Below the pieces are notes generated by a model that was not told where the DNA came from, made no database searches, and saw only the letters and a program-made list of their open reading frames with translations. This document shows positions 7,599 to 14,925 of a stretch of 38,847 nucleotides of DNA, piece by piece; within the stretch, counting starts at the first letter, position 1; every line of letters starts with the position of its first letter. A program made the position numbers and the translations under genes. Source of the stretch: an uncultured Rhodospirillales bacterium (GTDB lineage: Bacteria; Pseudomonadota; Alphaproteobacteria; Reyranellales; Reyranellaceae); assembly GCA_902825855.1 (NCBI GenBank), contig CADECW010000002.1:68428-107274 (forward strand), given 5' to 3'.

Positions 7599-10565
7599 AT
7601 GGCACTTGCAAGTGGTCGCCTGGCTGATTTCCGGCATGTTCGGGCGGTCGATTCGTTTGACGATGATGCCATCGATCTCGGCGTCTCGACCTTTTTTATT
7701 GCCGACCTTTCCGATGATGCCCGTATCACGGGCGACGAGATCACAATTGTCCATGAAATTGGCATGCCCGAAGGTGCCGGCGTAAGCCAGGTGCTCGCTG
7801 CGCCGACCACCGGCATAGGCCTGCTCGTTCAGTTCGCACTGGACGCAACGCAACAAGACAGGAGTGCGGCATTGGCCATGGCCGGCGCTCGCGTGGCGGA
7901 GACCGTGCATGCCGGCAGCGCGGAGAGCGGCGAACTTGTCCTGCTCGAACTCGACAGCGAGGCGACGGCCGCTCTTATCGATGCCCTCGGCACGCTTCCC
8001 GGCGTTGCCTCGGCGGAAATGAACCACGCGTTGGGCCTGCAGGCCATTGCCAACGACAGCCTGTTCGTCAGCGGCAGCATGTGGGGCATGTACGGCGACC
8101 TGTCGGTACCCGCCAACGGCTTTGGCTCCCAGGCCGCCGAGGCCTGGGCTGCCGGCAATACAGGAAAATCAACGATTGTGGTTGGCGACGTCGATACCGG
8201 CCTCGATTACACCCATCCCGACCTCTACCTCAACGTATGGCTCAACCAAGGTGAACTTCCCAAGACTCTTGCCCTGGTCGATGTCGACCGCGATGGGCTC
8301 ATAACCTTCCGCGACCTCAACCAGTCGGCAAACGCCGCCCTCGTTGCAGACGGCAACGCAAATGGGCGGATCGATGCCGGCGATCTGCTTGCCGACAGCC
8401 GCTGGGCCGACCTGATCGACCAGGATGCCAATGGCTTTGTCGACGATCTGATAGGTTGGGATTTCGTCAACAACGACAACAATCCCTACGACGACAACGG
8501 ACACGGCACCCATACGGCCGGCACGATCGGAGCCATCGGTGGCAATGCGGCTGGCGTAGCTGGCGTGAACTGGAGCGTCGAGATCATGCCTCTGAAGTTC
8601 CTCGACGCTTCCGGCTCGGGGAGCCTGGCCAACGCCATCAAGGCCCTCGATTACTACACCGCTGCCTCTGCCCTCGATCAAACAAACCAGTGGACCTCGG
8701 AGTTCATCGGCACCAACAATTCGTGGGGTGGCGGCGGGGTTTCGAACGCGTTGCAGGCTGCGATTGTCCGAGGCGCCCGTCAGGATGCCTTGTTCATCGC
8801 CGCCGCCGGCAACGGCGGCACCGATCAGCGCAGTGACAACAACGATACGGTTGCGAACTACCCTTCGAACTACAGTACCGTGAGCGGGGCAGGCTATGAG
8901 GCTGTCGTTGCCGTTGCCGCACTGACCGGTACCGGCGCCCTGGCATCCTTTTCGAATTACGGGCCGCGGACTGTCGATCTAGGCGCGCCTGGCGTGGGCA
9001 TCTTTTCGACGGTTCCCGGCGGTTACGCCTCTTTCAGCGGAACCTCGATGGCTACGCCGCACGTCACCGGTGCGCTCGCCCTATTGGCCTCCCTGCATCC
9101 GGACTACTCAGCCAGCCAACTGCGCGACGCCCTGCTGGGTTCCACCCTGGCGACCGCTTCGCTCGCCGGCAGGACCGTCACCGGCGGACGCCTTGACGTC
9201 GGCGCACTGGTCAATGGACCACTGCAGCCGCAGTCCTTGCCCGATCTCGTCATTGCCAGTCTGACTTTCGATGGCTTGGCATCGGTCGTCAGTTTTCAAC
9301 TGGGCAACAATGGCACCGTCGATCTGAGCAATGTGGCGTCGAACGTCTATCTTTCAGCCGATACTGCGGTGACGACCGCCGATCTATTGCTTGGCACCGT
9401 GACAGCCTCAACCGTGTTGGCGGGCTCGGCGACTACCCAGAGCCTGACGGTAACGCTGCCGGTTCAGTCGGTAGCCGGGACCTATTTTCTCGGTGCAATC
9501 GCCGATCCAGCGGGTGCGATTACCGAAGTCGCCGAGACGAACAACGTCTCAAGCCTCTCGCCCGTTGTTCTGGGAACCGGCGGCGGCGAGACTTTGACCG
9601 GCACGCAAGTCGGCGACACTTTGGTTGGCTTCGCCGGTGACGATACGATCAATGGCGGCGGAGGCATCGACGTCATGATCGGTGGCGCCGGCAACGACAC
9701 TTATGCCGTAGATCAACAGACCGAAACGGTGCTCGAGGCCGCCAACGAAGGGACAGACAGCGTGCTCTCGAGCGCTGCTTTGTATGCCCTTCCGCTGAAC
9801 GTCGAGAACTTGACACTCGCCAACGGGTCGGGAGCCGTTACCGGCGTGGGTAACGCCTCAGCCAATCTGCTGCTCGGGAATCAGAACGTCAACACGCTAG
9901 TCGGGATGGACGGCAACGATACGCTTGATGGCGGAGCCGGGGCCGACGTCCTGCTCGGTGGGCGAGGCAACGACCTGTATCGTGTCGACGACAGCTTTGA
10001 CCTGGTCGACGAAGGCTCGGCATTCCCAGGTTACCCGGGTGGGGCGGCCGACGTCGACACCATCGTCTCTACCACCTCGTGGTTCTGGGATGTCTATAGT
10101 GTCGGCGAGATCCTGCAGATCGACGGCGCGAATACCGCGGGCACCACGACCCTTGTCGGCTCGATGTTCTCCAACCAGATGATCGGCAATGCCGGAGACA
10201 GCGTGCTGTACGGCCGCGGCGGTTCGGACACTTACCGGGCGGGCGACGGCATCGACTACATATCACTGTCGACGCTGGGACTGACCGACGCCAATGCCTA
10301 TGTCGGTGTGGACGGCAACAACCTCATCGTCGTCGACAAGCGCACGACCGGCCCGACATCCTACGACATCGTCTATGAGTTCGACGTGGCGAAGGACCGG
10401 ATCGACGTCAAGAGTTACGGCTACACGAACGCGGCTCAGGTTCTGGCGACCGGGCGCGACGATGGTACCGGCAATTGCTATTTCGCCCTCGGGGATGGAC
10501 GAGACTATGTCTACCTCGTCGGCGTCACCCTCGGTCAGGTGACGGCTGCTGACTTCGTCGTGTAG
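7599..10565 (+). CDS. Subtilisin-like (S8) protease with EF-hand-like insert, CARDB and RTX repeats
   Basis: A 988-residue secreted serine protease. The catalytic triad is Asp199 (DVDTGLD), His302 (GHGTHTAG) and Ser483 (GTSMATPH), with oxyanion Asn405 (AAAGNGG). Between Asp and His lie three calcium-loop-like segments: DVDRDGLITFRDL near 228, DGNANGRIDAGDL near 251 and DQDANGFVDDL near 274. A CARDB-like beta domain spans about 548-655. RTX nonapeptide-like repeats (GGAGNDTY, GNDTLDGGAGADVLLGG, GRGGSDTY) occur at about 660-705, 768-797 and 862-885. There is no N-terminal signal peptide, so a C-terminal type I secretion signal is expected; no ABC exporter or HlyD gene is in the window. Residues 1-150 are probably a prodomain. 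The start ATG7599 follows only a G-rich weak ribosome site. Confidence 0.93.
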   Translation: MALASGRLADFRHVRAVDSFDDDAIDLGVSTFFIADLSDDARITGDEITIVHEIGMPEGAGVSQVLAAPTTGIGLLVQFALDATQQDRSAALAMAGARVAETVHAGSAESGELVLLELDSEATAALIDALGTLPGVASAEMNHALGLQAIANDSLFVSGSMWGMYGDLSVPANGFGSQAAEAWAAGNTGKSTIVVGDVDTGLDYTHPDLYLNVWLNQGELPKTLALVDVDRDGLITFRDLNQSANAALVADGNANGRIDAGDLLADSRWADLIDQDANGFVDDLIGWDFVNNDNNPYDDNGHGTHTAGTIGAIGGNAAGVAGVNWSVEIMPLKFLDASGSGSLANAIKALDYYTAASALDQTNQWTSEFIGTNNSWGGGGVSNALQAAIVRGARQDALFIAAAGNGGTDQRSDNNDTVANYPSNYSTVSGAGYEAVVAVAALTGTGALASFSNYGPRTVDLGAPGVGIFSTVPGGYASFSGTSMATPHVTGALALLASLHPDYSASQLRDALLGSTLATASLAGRTVTGGRLDVGALVNGPLQPQSLPDLVIASLTFDGLASVVSFQLGNNGTVDLSNVASNVYLSADTAVTTADLLLGTVTASTVLAGSATTQSLTVTLPVQSVAGTYFLGAIADPAGAITEVAETNNVSSLSPVVLGTGGGETLTGTQVGDTLVGFAGDDTINGGGGIDVMIGGAGNDTYAVDQQTETVLEAANEGTDSVLSSAALYALPLNVENLTLANGSGAVTGVGNASANLLLGNQNVNTLVGMDGNDTLDGGAGADVLLGGRGNDLYRVDDSFDLVDEGSAFPGYPGGAADVDTIVSTTSWFWDVYSVGEILQIDGANTAGTTTLVGSMFSNQMIGNAGDSVLYGRGGSDTYRAGDGIDYISLSTLGLTDANAYVGVDGNNLIVVDKRTTGPTSYDIVYEFDVAKDRIDVKSYGYTNAAQVLATGRDDGTGNCYFALGDGRDYVYLVGVTLGQVTAADFVV

Positions 10566-10903
10566 AGGCAGAGCTCGGATCAAGCCGACCGCCTCGTCGC
10601 TCGAGGGGAGATGGCCGGCTGTTCGCCAGGCGCGTAATGCGCCGGTAATCCTTTACGTTTCAACATTGGAATCGCCGCCCCGAGCTTCCCAGACCCCAGC
10701 CCCCACGGGCTACGCGGCCTTTCTTGTATGGACCCGCCGCGCGTGGTCCACAGATCCACGTGCGGTGTGCTCCGCCGCTGCCGGGAGTGTGGGCCGGCAA
10801 CGGCGGGGCTGTCGGCCTTACAGCGTTTCGCCGGCGCGCTGCGCGGCGCCGCCGGATATGACGATGCTGAAACTGATCGGAGACTGTTTGGTCGGCTGGT
10901 GGT
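10566..10903. other. Intergenic spacer after the protease gene
   Basis: No gene is supported here. A small hairpin GGCGC-GTAAT-GCGCC lies at 10629-10643, about 65 nt after the protease stop, and is followed by a modestly T-rich stretch. It might contribute to termination. Confidence 0.35.
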
Positions 10904-11683
10904 TCACGGTAGCAGGGTGTAGGTCCGGCAGTCGTTGAGCTGCCACCCGGGCGCCGGTGGCTCGCTGTAGGCGATTGCTACGCAGCGCTCCGGCAAGTCA
11001 CCGATCGGCGGCGGTGTCCTGCGCCACGCTTCCCATCGCAGCAGCCCGTAGCCCTTGCCAAGGTATGAGCGCTCCAGCGCGCTGGAGCTGTCGATCGACG
11101 CGCGGTCGTAGTGCTCGCTGATCACCGTCGAGATGATCCTGGTCGACGGCCTGCCCGTCACCGAGAACGGATACTCAACTTGCTCGAGCCTATAGCGCGT
11201 GAATGCCGGATTGAGCGAGGGCGGACATGTTGCCGGGTCGCGCGCGATACTCAGCGTTGCGACAACCTCACGCCAGGTGCCGCTAGCTGCATCGGTGCCG
11301 AAGACCAGCCAGCCGGTGCCTTTGCAGTGCTGGCCGACAAAGTGCTGAACGAATGGCTTGCCGCCATCGCGGGTCGATGTGAAGCGGACCCAGCCGTCGC
11401 TTCCGACCTCGGCGACCTGGAAGCCGTCGCCTCGTTCGGGCTCGTAGCTGCCGAACGGAGCGAAATCCCATGTCTGGCGCGCCGTGCCGTTACCTTCGGC
11501 GACGTTGGCGAGCGCAACGTAGCCGACTGGCAACGGCCAGTCGTGCCGCCCGGCGTTCTCGGCATCCTCGACCAGGTACACCATGGGATTGCTGATGGTG
11601 GCGTGGTGGACCGGCGTCGCGGTTGGATTCTCCTTGCAGGAGAACGCTGCGAGCGTCAGGGCGAGAACGACGGTAGATTTCAA
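10904..11683 (-). CDS. Orphan lipoprotein, unknown function
   Basis: A 259-residue protein. The leader KSTVVLALTLAAFSC ends in a lipobox-like AFSC, so Cys16 would be the lipidated residue. The mature part has no repeats and no membrane spans. Cysteines at about positions 120 (QHCKG), 154 (ATCPP) and 234/252 may form disulfides. I do not recognise a family. The start codon is TTG at 11683: GAGGGAG lies 7 nt upstream, and no ATG or GTG gives the complete signal peptide. It stands alone, convergent with the protease gene. The function is unknown; cell-envelope placement follows from the leader. Confidence 0.72.
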   Translation of the reverse strand: MKSTVVLALTLAAFSCKENPTATPVHHATISNPMVYLVEDAENAGRHDWPLPVGYVALANVAEGNGTARQTWDFAPFGSYEPERGDGFQVAEVGSDGWVRFTSTRDGGKPFVQHFVGQHCKGTGWLVFGTDAASGTWREVVATLSIARDPATCPPSLNPAFTRYRLEQVEYPFSVTGRPSTRIISTVISEHYDRASIDSSSALERSYLGKGYGLLRWEAWRRTPPPIGDLPERCVAIAYSEPPAPGWQLNDCRTYTLLP

Positions 11684-12042
11684 GCCGCTGCTCCCTCGGG
11701 ACTTTCGCGATGGTCCGGTGCCGACCTTCCCTGACGCCGCCGCAGATGGCGTGGACTCCTACGGCCCAATCGCCGACTCGACGTCGAGAACTGACGGTCC
11801 GGCGTCCGTTGCCAGTCGTATCAGCATGAAAAGATGCTGTTGCCGCCTCTTACCCTCCATTCGATCCTATTGTCTCCAGCTGACCGTAGGAACGCTTTTG
11901 GGGTTTCCGGCGGAACCTGGCACATATTCAGACGGCCATTCCAGCCAAAGGCCGGCAGGTCTCGGTGGCATCGGCGGCTTCGGGACTGGATTCCCGGCGA
12001 TGCCGCTGTCGCAACCCAAATCCGCGGAGTTCGGTTGCGCCG
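11684..12042. other. Spacer without a supported gene
   Basis: All frames here look like shadows, with low-complexity Arg/Ser/Ala products and no plausible start site. It separates the lipoprotein gene from the small coupled genes of the switch cassette. I see no hairpin or repeat. Confidence 0.3.
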
Positions 12043-12336
12043 TCACCGCCGCGATGACGACAGTCTGCGCGTATTCCGCGCCGGCGGGTCACATGCCGAC
12101 ATGGCCACAGGATCGATGGCGCGCAACGAGGCATCGCCAGCCTTGGCCGAACGCTCGAACCGCAATTGGCCACCCCACAGGCGGTGAATCTCGCGCTCGA
12201 GCAAATCCGCAAGCCAGGGCCGTTGCGCCACGAACTCGCTGAGCGCCTCGATTTCCAGCGATACTACCGGCGGCGTGACCTGCCCGGCGGCAATTGTAGG
12301 CGGACGGGTCATTCGATCGCGGCCCTCGTTGCGCAT
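12043..12336 (-). CDS. Small hypothetical protein, coupled to the upstream small gene
   Basis: A 97-residue hypothetical. The start ATG (12336-12334) overlaps the stop of the preceding gene as TGATG, a hallmark of translational coupling and the main reason to believe both genes. The central part, VSLEIEALSEFVAQRPWLAD followed by LLEREIHRLWGGQLRF, looks like a genuine amphipathic helical protein; the tail is rich in Arg and Ser. An alternative start is ATG12312 (MTRPPT). I recognise no domain. Position, divergent from an XRE-S24 repressor, is like that of a phage early gene, but this is context only. Confidence 0.5.
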   Translation of the reverse strand: MRNEGRDRMTRPPTIAAGQVTPPVVSLEIEALSEFVAQRPWLADLLEREIHRLWGGQLRFERSAKAGDASLRAIDPVAMSACDPPARNTRRLSSSRR

Positions 12337-12602
12337 CACCCGCACCCCCGAGCTGGTCGGTCGAGCCTCACGGTCAACCGCTCCAGCACGACGATGAGCG
12401 AGTGTGGCCGCTCGCCGGCAAAGTCCGGCCGGACGTCGCGCCGCGCGACTTTGCCAAGCATCTTTTCCTCAAGTTCGATGGCGCGAGGGACAAACTCGTG
12501 CGATCGGCTGAGTGCAGAGGCCGAGATGTCAGGAACCTTGGTGATGTCGGTGTCCTTACCGCCCGCCGCTTCGCACGCTTTGGTCATGCCGGTGGAGGTC
12601 AT
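12336..12602 (-). CDS. Small hypothetical protein divergent from the XRE-S24 repressor
   Basis: An 88-residue protein, first of a two-gene minus-strand unit. The middle contains a charged helix (FVPRAIELEEKMLGKVARRD) and then a beta-like stretch (HSLIVVLERLTVRLDRP). There is no Shine-Dalgarno sequence before ATG12602 or the internal ATG12587, so a leaderless message or a different start is possible. I know no family. The 84-bp gap to the divergent repressor gene holds paired GGTTAACC palindromes. The coupled TGATG junction with the next gene supports it; low-complexity ends lower confidence. Confidence 0.45.
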   Translation of the reverse strand: MTSTGMTKACEAAGGKDTDITKVPDISASALSRSHEFVPRAIELEEKMLGKVARRDVRPDFAGERPHSLIVVLERLTVRLDRPARGCG

Positions 12603-12610
12603 GGGTGGGA

Positions 12611-12663
12611 GGTTAACCCATTGTCAACTACTGGTCCACATACAGGAAACGCGCGGGTTAACC
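12611..12663. promoter_or_regulatory. Candidate operator pair, GGTTAACC palindromes
   Basis: Two identical 8-bp palindromes GGTTAACC lie at 12611-12618 and 12656-12663, with centres 45 bp apart, in the short gap between the repressor gene and the divergent small genes. This is where an autoregulating XRE repressor would bind. On the minus strand TTGACA (12627-12622) offers a consensus -35 box, though I see no good -10. Binding is inferred. Confidence 0.45.
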
Positions 12664-12686
12664 GGCAGCTGCGCCAATCTATCCAC

Positions 12687-13379
12687 ATGAGTCAGTTGGG
12701 TAATTTTCTGCGGCAGGCGCGGAGGAAGGTGAATCTGTCGCAGCAGGCGCTGGCGGACGGGTTCAAGATATCCAAAGCCGCCGTCAGCAAGTGGGAGAGC
12801 GGCGTTACGGTCCCCGACCGTCGCAAGATGCAGCAGCTGGCGCACACGCTTGGCGTGCCGGTTGACGAGCTGCGCAACATGGCCGACCAGGACGACGGGA
12901 CAAAGCAGGGAGACCTGCCCGCAGCACTGGTCACTCGCCCTCCCAGGACACCAGAGGCGCCACCACAATCCCCATCGGGTACCGCCCCTCCGCTCCGCGT
13001 CTACGGGTCGGCCGAGAGCGGGCCGGACGGCGCTTTCGTACTGTCCAGCGATCCCGTTGCCTGGATCGCACGCGACGCGCGTCTGGTGGGCGTAGTCGAT
13101 GCCTTTGCCGTCTATGTGCAGGGTACCTCGATGAATCACGCCTATGAGCCGGGCAATCTGCTGTTGGTGAATCCCGGTGCTCAGCCGATCTCCGGCGACG
13201 ACGTTCTGCTTGTTCGGGAAGAGCGCGACGGTACCATGCGTGCGCTGGTCAGGCGCCTGGTCCGTTACAACTCGACGACCTGGACCGTGAAGCAGTTCAA
13301 CCCCGAGAAGACTTACGGGCTGCCGAGAAGCCGCTGGCAGCGGGCGCACCTCGTTATCGGCAAATACAACAGGGGCTGA
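12687..13379 (+). CDS. XRE-family repressor with S24/LexA-like C-terminal domain
   Basis: A 230-residue phage CI-like regulator. The N-terminal helix-turn-helix is at about residues 5-62 (LSQQALADGFKISKAAVSKW), followed by a Pro-rich linker (80-100) and an S24 peptidase-fold domain (about 105-225). Ser148 in VQGTSMNHAYEPGN matches the self-cleavage nucleophile. The usual catalytic Lys (VKRL in LexA) is Arg189 in ALVRRLVRY, and no Ala-Gly or Cys-Gly cleavage dipeptide is visible near 105-115. Autocleavage is therefore doubtful. ATG12687 gives the complete HTH; there is no ribosome site, so the transcript may be leaderless. Two micro-genes follow closely, giving a prophage-like or domesticated switch. 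Confidence 0.88.
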   Translation: MSQLGNFLRQARRKVNLSQQALADGFKISKAAVSKWESGVTVPDRRKMQQLAHTLGVPVDELRNMADQDDGTKQGDLPAALVTRPPRTPEAPPQSPSGTAPPLRVYGSAESGPDGAFVLSSDPVAWIARDARLVGVVDAFAVYVQGTSMNHAYEPGNLLLVNPGAQPISGDDVLLVREERDGTMRALVRRLVRYNSTTWTVKQFNPEKTYGLPRSRWQRAHLVIGKYNRG

Positions 13380-13382
13380 CCA

Positions 13383-13508
13383 ATGCTTATCTCAGGTCAC
13401 TCCTGCTTCCTGACTTCCTGGCTGGACCGCAGCGAGCGCTGGCCCGGCGAGATGTGGAAATTTCAGCTCGCAGCCGCGCTGGCAGCAAAGGGGATCAACG
13501 GTGTCTAG
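13383..13508 (+). CDS. 41-residue micro-protein behind the repressor gene
   Basis: A short ORF whose ATG is 3 nt after the repressor stop; AGGGG at 13371-13375, 7 nt upstream, is a fair ribosome site. The product is mildly hydrophobic, with three Trp and one Cys (SCFLTSWLDRSERWPGEMW), then an Ala-rich helix. No family is recognised. Its stop overlaps the start of the next micro-gene (GTGTCTAG), so both are probably translated from the repressor transcript. Spacing and ribosome site are the evidence. Confidence 0.45.
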   Translation: MLISGHSCFLTSWLDRSERWPGEMWKFQLAAALAAKGINGV

Positions 13509-13617
13509 TCCCTGGTCGTTCAACTGGGTCGCCTTCGACGACCTTGTTCTGGCTGGTCTCGCCCTGAGCGTCGTCACCATCGCGGCGATATTCATCGTAT
13601 TCAGGCGAGGGCGCTGA
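13501..13617 (+). CDS. 38-residue single-span membrane peptide
   Basis: Starts at GTG13501, six nt after an excellent ribosome site AAAGGGGA (13487-13494), and overlaps the upstream stop codon by 8 bp. The peptide has an aromatic N terminus (SSPWSFNWVAFDD), one clear membrane span (LVLAGLALSVVTIAAIFIVF, about residues 15-34) and a basic end (RRGR), so the C terminus should face the cytoplasm. This layout fits small regulatory membrane peptides, type I toxin-like peptides and holin-like peptides, and I cannot distinguish these. It is the last convincing gene of the repressor operon; a strong palindrome follows 31 nt later. Confidence 0.6.
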   Translation: MSSPWSFNWVAFDDLVLAGLALSVVTIAAIFIVFRRGR

Positions 13618-13648
13618 TGGCGGTCGGCGACCATCGAGAAGTTAAAGC

Positions 13649-13684
13649 ATGATGGGTCCAGCTGAAATCAGCTGGACCCGTCAT
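13649..13684. repeat. Long palindromic element (REP/terminator-like)
   Basis: Arms 13649-13665 and 13668-13684 pair over 17 bp with one mismatch (T13653 opposite G13680, a G-U pair in RNA), leaving only AA between. The core is GGGTCCAGCTGA / TCAGCTGGACCC, flanked by ATGA and TCAT. Placed 31 nt after the 38-residue peptide gene, it may terminate the repressor operon. The style (GCATGA...TCATGC ends) also resembles the interspersed palindromic repeats of alphaproteobacteria. Confidence 0.65.
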
Positions 13685-13811
13685 GCCTCTTGCAACACGC
13701 ATCCCAGGTGCGCTCTAGCGGGACTCCCACGCCAGAGTCCGTGGGCATACGGAGTGTCTTGACCGGGCGGCGCGCGGATCGCGACCAGATGCGCCGGCCC
13801 CTCGACAATGG

Positions 13812-14105
13812 CTACCGGTTGTCGGGCTCGGCCGGCTCGTCGTTGTCGTCACCCATGATCCTATCGATCAGCGGTTCGACGGCTTCGGCCAAGGGCGTAT
13901 AGCTCCAAAGAAGCGCCAAGAGACCAAACCCAAGGAAGAGCGAAAAGACCTGACCCTTCAACACGTTGAACAGGCCGAACACGACGGGCACCGCCGCCAG
14001 GCTCCAGGCGACACGCCATTCGAGACCAAGCTCCACGCCGCCCCAAGCGGCAATGAGTCCGACGAATGCTCCCGCAACCAGGTTCCCCAATGCCAAGCCC
14101 CCCAA
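13812..14105 (-). CDS. Small integral membrane protein, unknown
   Basis: A 97-residue protein with about three hydrophobic spans: LALGNLVAGAFVGLIAAW near 4-21, WSLAAVPVVFGLFNVL near 34-49 and FSLFLGFGLLALLWSY near 54-69. An acidic C-terminal tail follows (GDDNDEPAEPD). I recognise no family. The start codon is TTG14105: GAGGTGGG (14118-14111) lies 5 nt before it, and an in-frame stop just upstream excludes longer versions. A good promoter (ATGACA-16-GATAAT) precedes it, so the transcript leader is short. It stands alone in the accessory stretch. Confidence 0.7.
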   Translation of the reverse strand: MGGLALGNLVAGAFVGLIAAWGGVELGLEWRVAWSLAAVPVVFGLFNVLKGQVFSLFLGFGLLALLWSYTPLAEAVEPLIDRIMGDDNDEPAEPDNR

Positions 14106-14117
14106 CGCGTCCCACCT

Positions 14118-14150
14118 CGGATATTATCCGTATGGCCCGCACGGTGTCAT
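14118..14150 (-). promoter_or_regulatory. Promoter of the small membrane protein, with palindrome over the -10
   Basis: On the minus strand ATGACA (14150-14145) and GATAAT (14128-14123) are each 5/6 matches to the sigma-70 boxes, with a 16-bp spacer. The -10 lies inside a perfect 13-bp palindrome CGGATAATATCCG (14118-14130) directly before the ribosome site of the TTG14105 gene. A repressor bound there would block both promoter melting and transcription. Confidence 0.6.
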
Positions 14151-14551
14151 CGCTACGGTAGACTGGGGTCCTGTCCCCAGTGGTGGTGTAACAGGCGGAA
14201 GCAAGGCCGCTAGCCAGCCCGCTATCCATTGGCGCCGTAGCGAGGGAGCGGCCTTGGCGGCAATCGGCGATTTCCGTGTCGGATAGTTTGTGGCCTGACC
14301 AGGTCGTCCTGGCGCTTCAAGCCGAGCCCCGTTTCTTCGGGTACATTGCCAAAGAGATTTGGGCATCTTCGCGTTATGGTTAACTACCGATTGACTCGGG
14401 GTCGGTGGCGAATGGCGAACCAATCTCCAACGGACTGGTGACATCGACTTGGCCATCACCAGCGTACGCTCAGACATTCTATCGAAGGGACGTTCAGAGT
14501 CCCCCGCTATGAGGTTGGAATTGTAGAAGCGACCAAGGGATGAACGTCATT
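14151..14551. other. Spacer with a hairpin, no supported gene
   Basis: Contains the stem ACTGGGG / CCCCAGT with a 6-nt loop at 14162-14181 and a TTAA-N7-TTGA motif at 14380-14394. The reading frames give no recognisable protein. A 21-codon ORF at 14376-14441 has no ribosome site. Confidence 0.3.
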
Positions 14552-14845
14552 TCAAACGTCGGTGATTTCCAGGAAGCGGACAGACGATTTTCCAACCATC
14601 AGATCGTCGAGGGGTTGCCTCTCGCCCCGGACAATTCCCCATGCGCGTTCCGTCTCGTATTGCCTGAGACTGGCCCATTTCATTATGACCAGCATGTTCT
14701 CTGGGTTGTTGCGGTTTACGGTAAGCTCAAAGCTCTTGCAGCCGTCCTTGTTGCGGGTTTGCGGTGCCGCAGCACGTAACGCCTCGAACGTTGCAGCGCC
14801 TTCACCTGGTCTCGCAGTCAACTCGATGATGACGTAGCAGGCCAT
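14552..14845 (-). CDS. ABM-domain (antibiotic biosynthesis monooxygenase-like) protein
   Basis: A 97-residue single ABM domain of the dimeric alpha+beta barrel type. ACYVIIELTARPGEGAATFE is strand 1 and helix 1, the middle has DGCKSFELTVNRNNPENMLV, and the rest carries the typical MKWASLRQYETER helix. Relatives include heme-free monooxygenases and quinol monooxygenase YgiN, but many have no known reaction and no catalytic residue can be assigned here. ATG14845 has a strong ribosome site (GGGGAGGG, about 5 nt before). It is a lone gene in the accessory stretch. Confidence 0.85.
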   Translation of the reverse strand: MACYVIIELTARPGEGAATFEALRAAAPQTRNKDGCKSFELTVNRNNPENMLVIMKWASLRQYETERAWGIVRGERQPLDDLMVGKSSVRFLEITDV

Positions 14846-14925
14846 TACCCCCTCCCCGTGATCTCCAGATTGCCTGTCTATGGTTATGGCTTGCGTGCCT
14901 GGCGGACTCGCTCCAGGGACGTGGA

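Noticed and set aside
12402..12686. N-terminal extension of the repressor reading frame
   Set aside because: Runs through the operator gap and the divergent small gene; the HTH begins directly after ATG12687.
13617..13652. 11-codon ORF overlapping the 38-residue gene stop (TGATG)
   Set aside because: Too short, no ribosome site, and it runs into the palindrome; probably chance.
14376..14441. 21-codon ORF in the spacer
   Set aside because: No ribosome site, no hydrophobic or conserved feature.
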